Source of the DNA: JASLCR01 sp046462475
GTDB taxonomy: Bacteria; Patescibacteriota; Saccharimonadia; Saccharimonadales; Saccharimonadaceae
Direction of reading: 5' to 3'
DNA length: 12,492 nt
NCBI GenBank assembly: GCA_046462475.1
Contig: JBKGVB010000027.1
Coordinates: forward strand, 1 to 12,492
In this document: piece after piece, positions 12,122-12,492 of the stretch
Position numbering within the stretch: position 1 is the first letter of the stretch
How the letters are laid out: every line of letters starts with the position of its first letter
Notes under the pieces: generated by a model
Databases searched by the model: none
Seen by the model: the letters and a program-made list of their open reading frames with translations, nothing else
Told to the model about the DNA's origin: nothing
Position numbers and translations under genes: made by a program

Positions 12122-12492
12122 TCGCAGTACACTCTAACCAAAATGGATTCTCGGCAGTCGAACTGCTCATTACGCTATTTATTGGCGCGATCTTTCTATT
12201 TGCCGGCTATCAGCTATACACCTACGTCTTTCGAAGCGGCATAGAGGCATCACAAAGAGCCACTGCATCAATGGTCGCGTATAAATACCTACGCAATTAT
12301 CAAGACACTACCCAGACAGGAGCCTGCAGCGCTACTACGCCGGTCAATAATCAGACCCTCACCGGTACCGGCCTCAACAAAGCCAGTGTCACCGTTACAG
12401 TTACCTGCCCTTTTAGTACTAACCTACAGATCAAAGGAGTTTCTCTTATTACTGCAAATGTTACTTATACAAGTCCTTCCCAGGTGGAGACG
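12118..12492 (+). CDS. Type IV prepilin-like protein 3, truncated by the window end
   Basis: The frame is open from the ATG at 12118 to the last base (125 codons). The leader MIAVHSNQNG ends at Gly10, and FSAVELLITLFIGAIFLFAG follows, with Glu at mature position 5. The rest visible has an amphipathic helix, then Thr/Val/Asn-rich sequence with Cys residues in GACSATTP and VTCPF. This is the pattern of a minor pseudopilin. It overlaps the previous stop codon by four bases (ATGA) without a separate promoter, so it is the second gene of the pilin operon, which probably continues beyond the window. Confidence 0.88.
   Translation, partial: MIAVHSNQNGFSAVELLITLFIGAIFLFAGYQLYTYVFRSGIEASQRATASMVAYKYLRNYQDTTQTGACSATTPVNNQTLTGTGLNKASVTVTVTCPFSTNLQIKGVSLITANVTYTSPSQVET

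Noticed and set aside
1..12492. Mobile elements, CRISPR arrays, attachment sites or prophage genes near the three tRNAs
   Set aside because: No spaced direct repeats, transposase or integrase motifs, or partial tRNA duplications were seen by eye.

Overview
The window looks like chromosomal DNA from a Candidatus Saccharibacteria (TM7) or related Patescibacteria/CPR genome. This placement rests on gene content and style, not on a database search. The evidence is: a monoderm-type surface protein ending in LPVTGP; type IV pilin genes; a histidine kinase with a many-helix membrane N-terminus ending in an FFRDRY-type linker; a divergent FolD; an orphan multi-helix membrane protein and a small basic membrane protein, both of a kind I associate with CPR genomes; very tight gene packing; and a mixture of Shine-Dalgarno-led and apparently leaderless genes. 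The standard code with TGA stops is in use, and base composition looks mid-range by eye. No mobile element, CRISPR array, rRNA or prophage gene was seen.

Layout, left to right. (1) The 3' part of tRNA-Glu(UUC) with its terminator, then a promoter and a structured leader driving a secreted, sortase-type surface protein (287-1642). (2) A 70-aa basic membrane protein (1712-1924), overlapping tail-to-tail by 12 bp with the next block. (3) A minus-strand run (6036 to 1913): a LuxI/FeeM-like acyltransferase, a ThiF/E1-like adenylating protein overlapping it as ATGA, and a membrane histidine kinase. A receiver-only response regulator (6117-6485) is transcribed divergently from an 80-bp shared promoter region. 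(4) folD on the minus strand (6493-7317), back to back with a DUF5684-like membrane protein (7414-7941). (5) A 19-bp palindromic terminator that shares its last bases with the CCA end of tRNA-Lys(CUU) on the minus strand. (6) A type IV pilin gene (8139-8747) whose stop abuts that of an orphan 521-aa membrane protein (8748-10313, minus), which lies just downstream of tRNA-Arg(UCG). (7) murB (10459-11478), then a pilin operon of a Cys-rich prepilin (11516-12121) and an ATGA-coupled second prepilin running off the window end.

How it fits together. MurB makes a peptidoglycan precursor. The LPVTG protein and the prepilins are exported cell-surface parts, and FolD supplies one-carbon units. The most unusual block is region 3. 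A predicted acyl-transfer enzyme, a cysteine-free adenylating enzyme, a sensor kinase and a response regulator share one divergent promoter region, which suggests a small-molecule (acyl-amino-acid-like) synthesis and sensing module. That function is inference; the gene order, overlap and motifs are seen directly.

No gene-free stretch exceeds about 220 bases. The largest (68-286) holds a terminator, a promoter and a leader with two hairpins.
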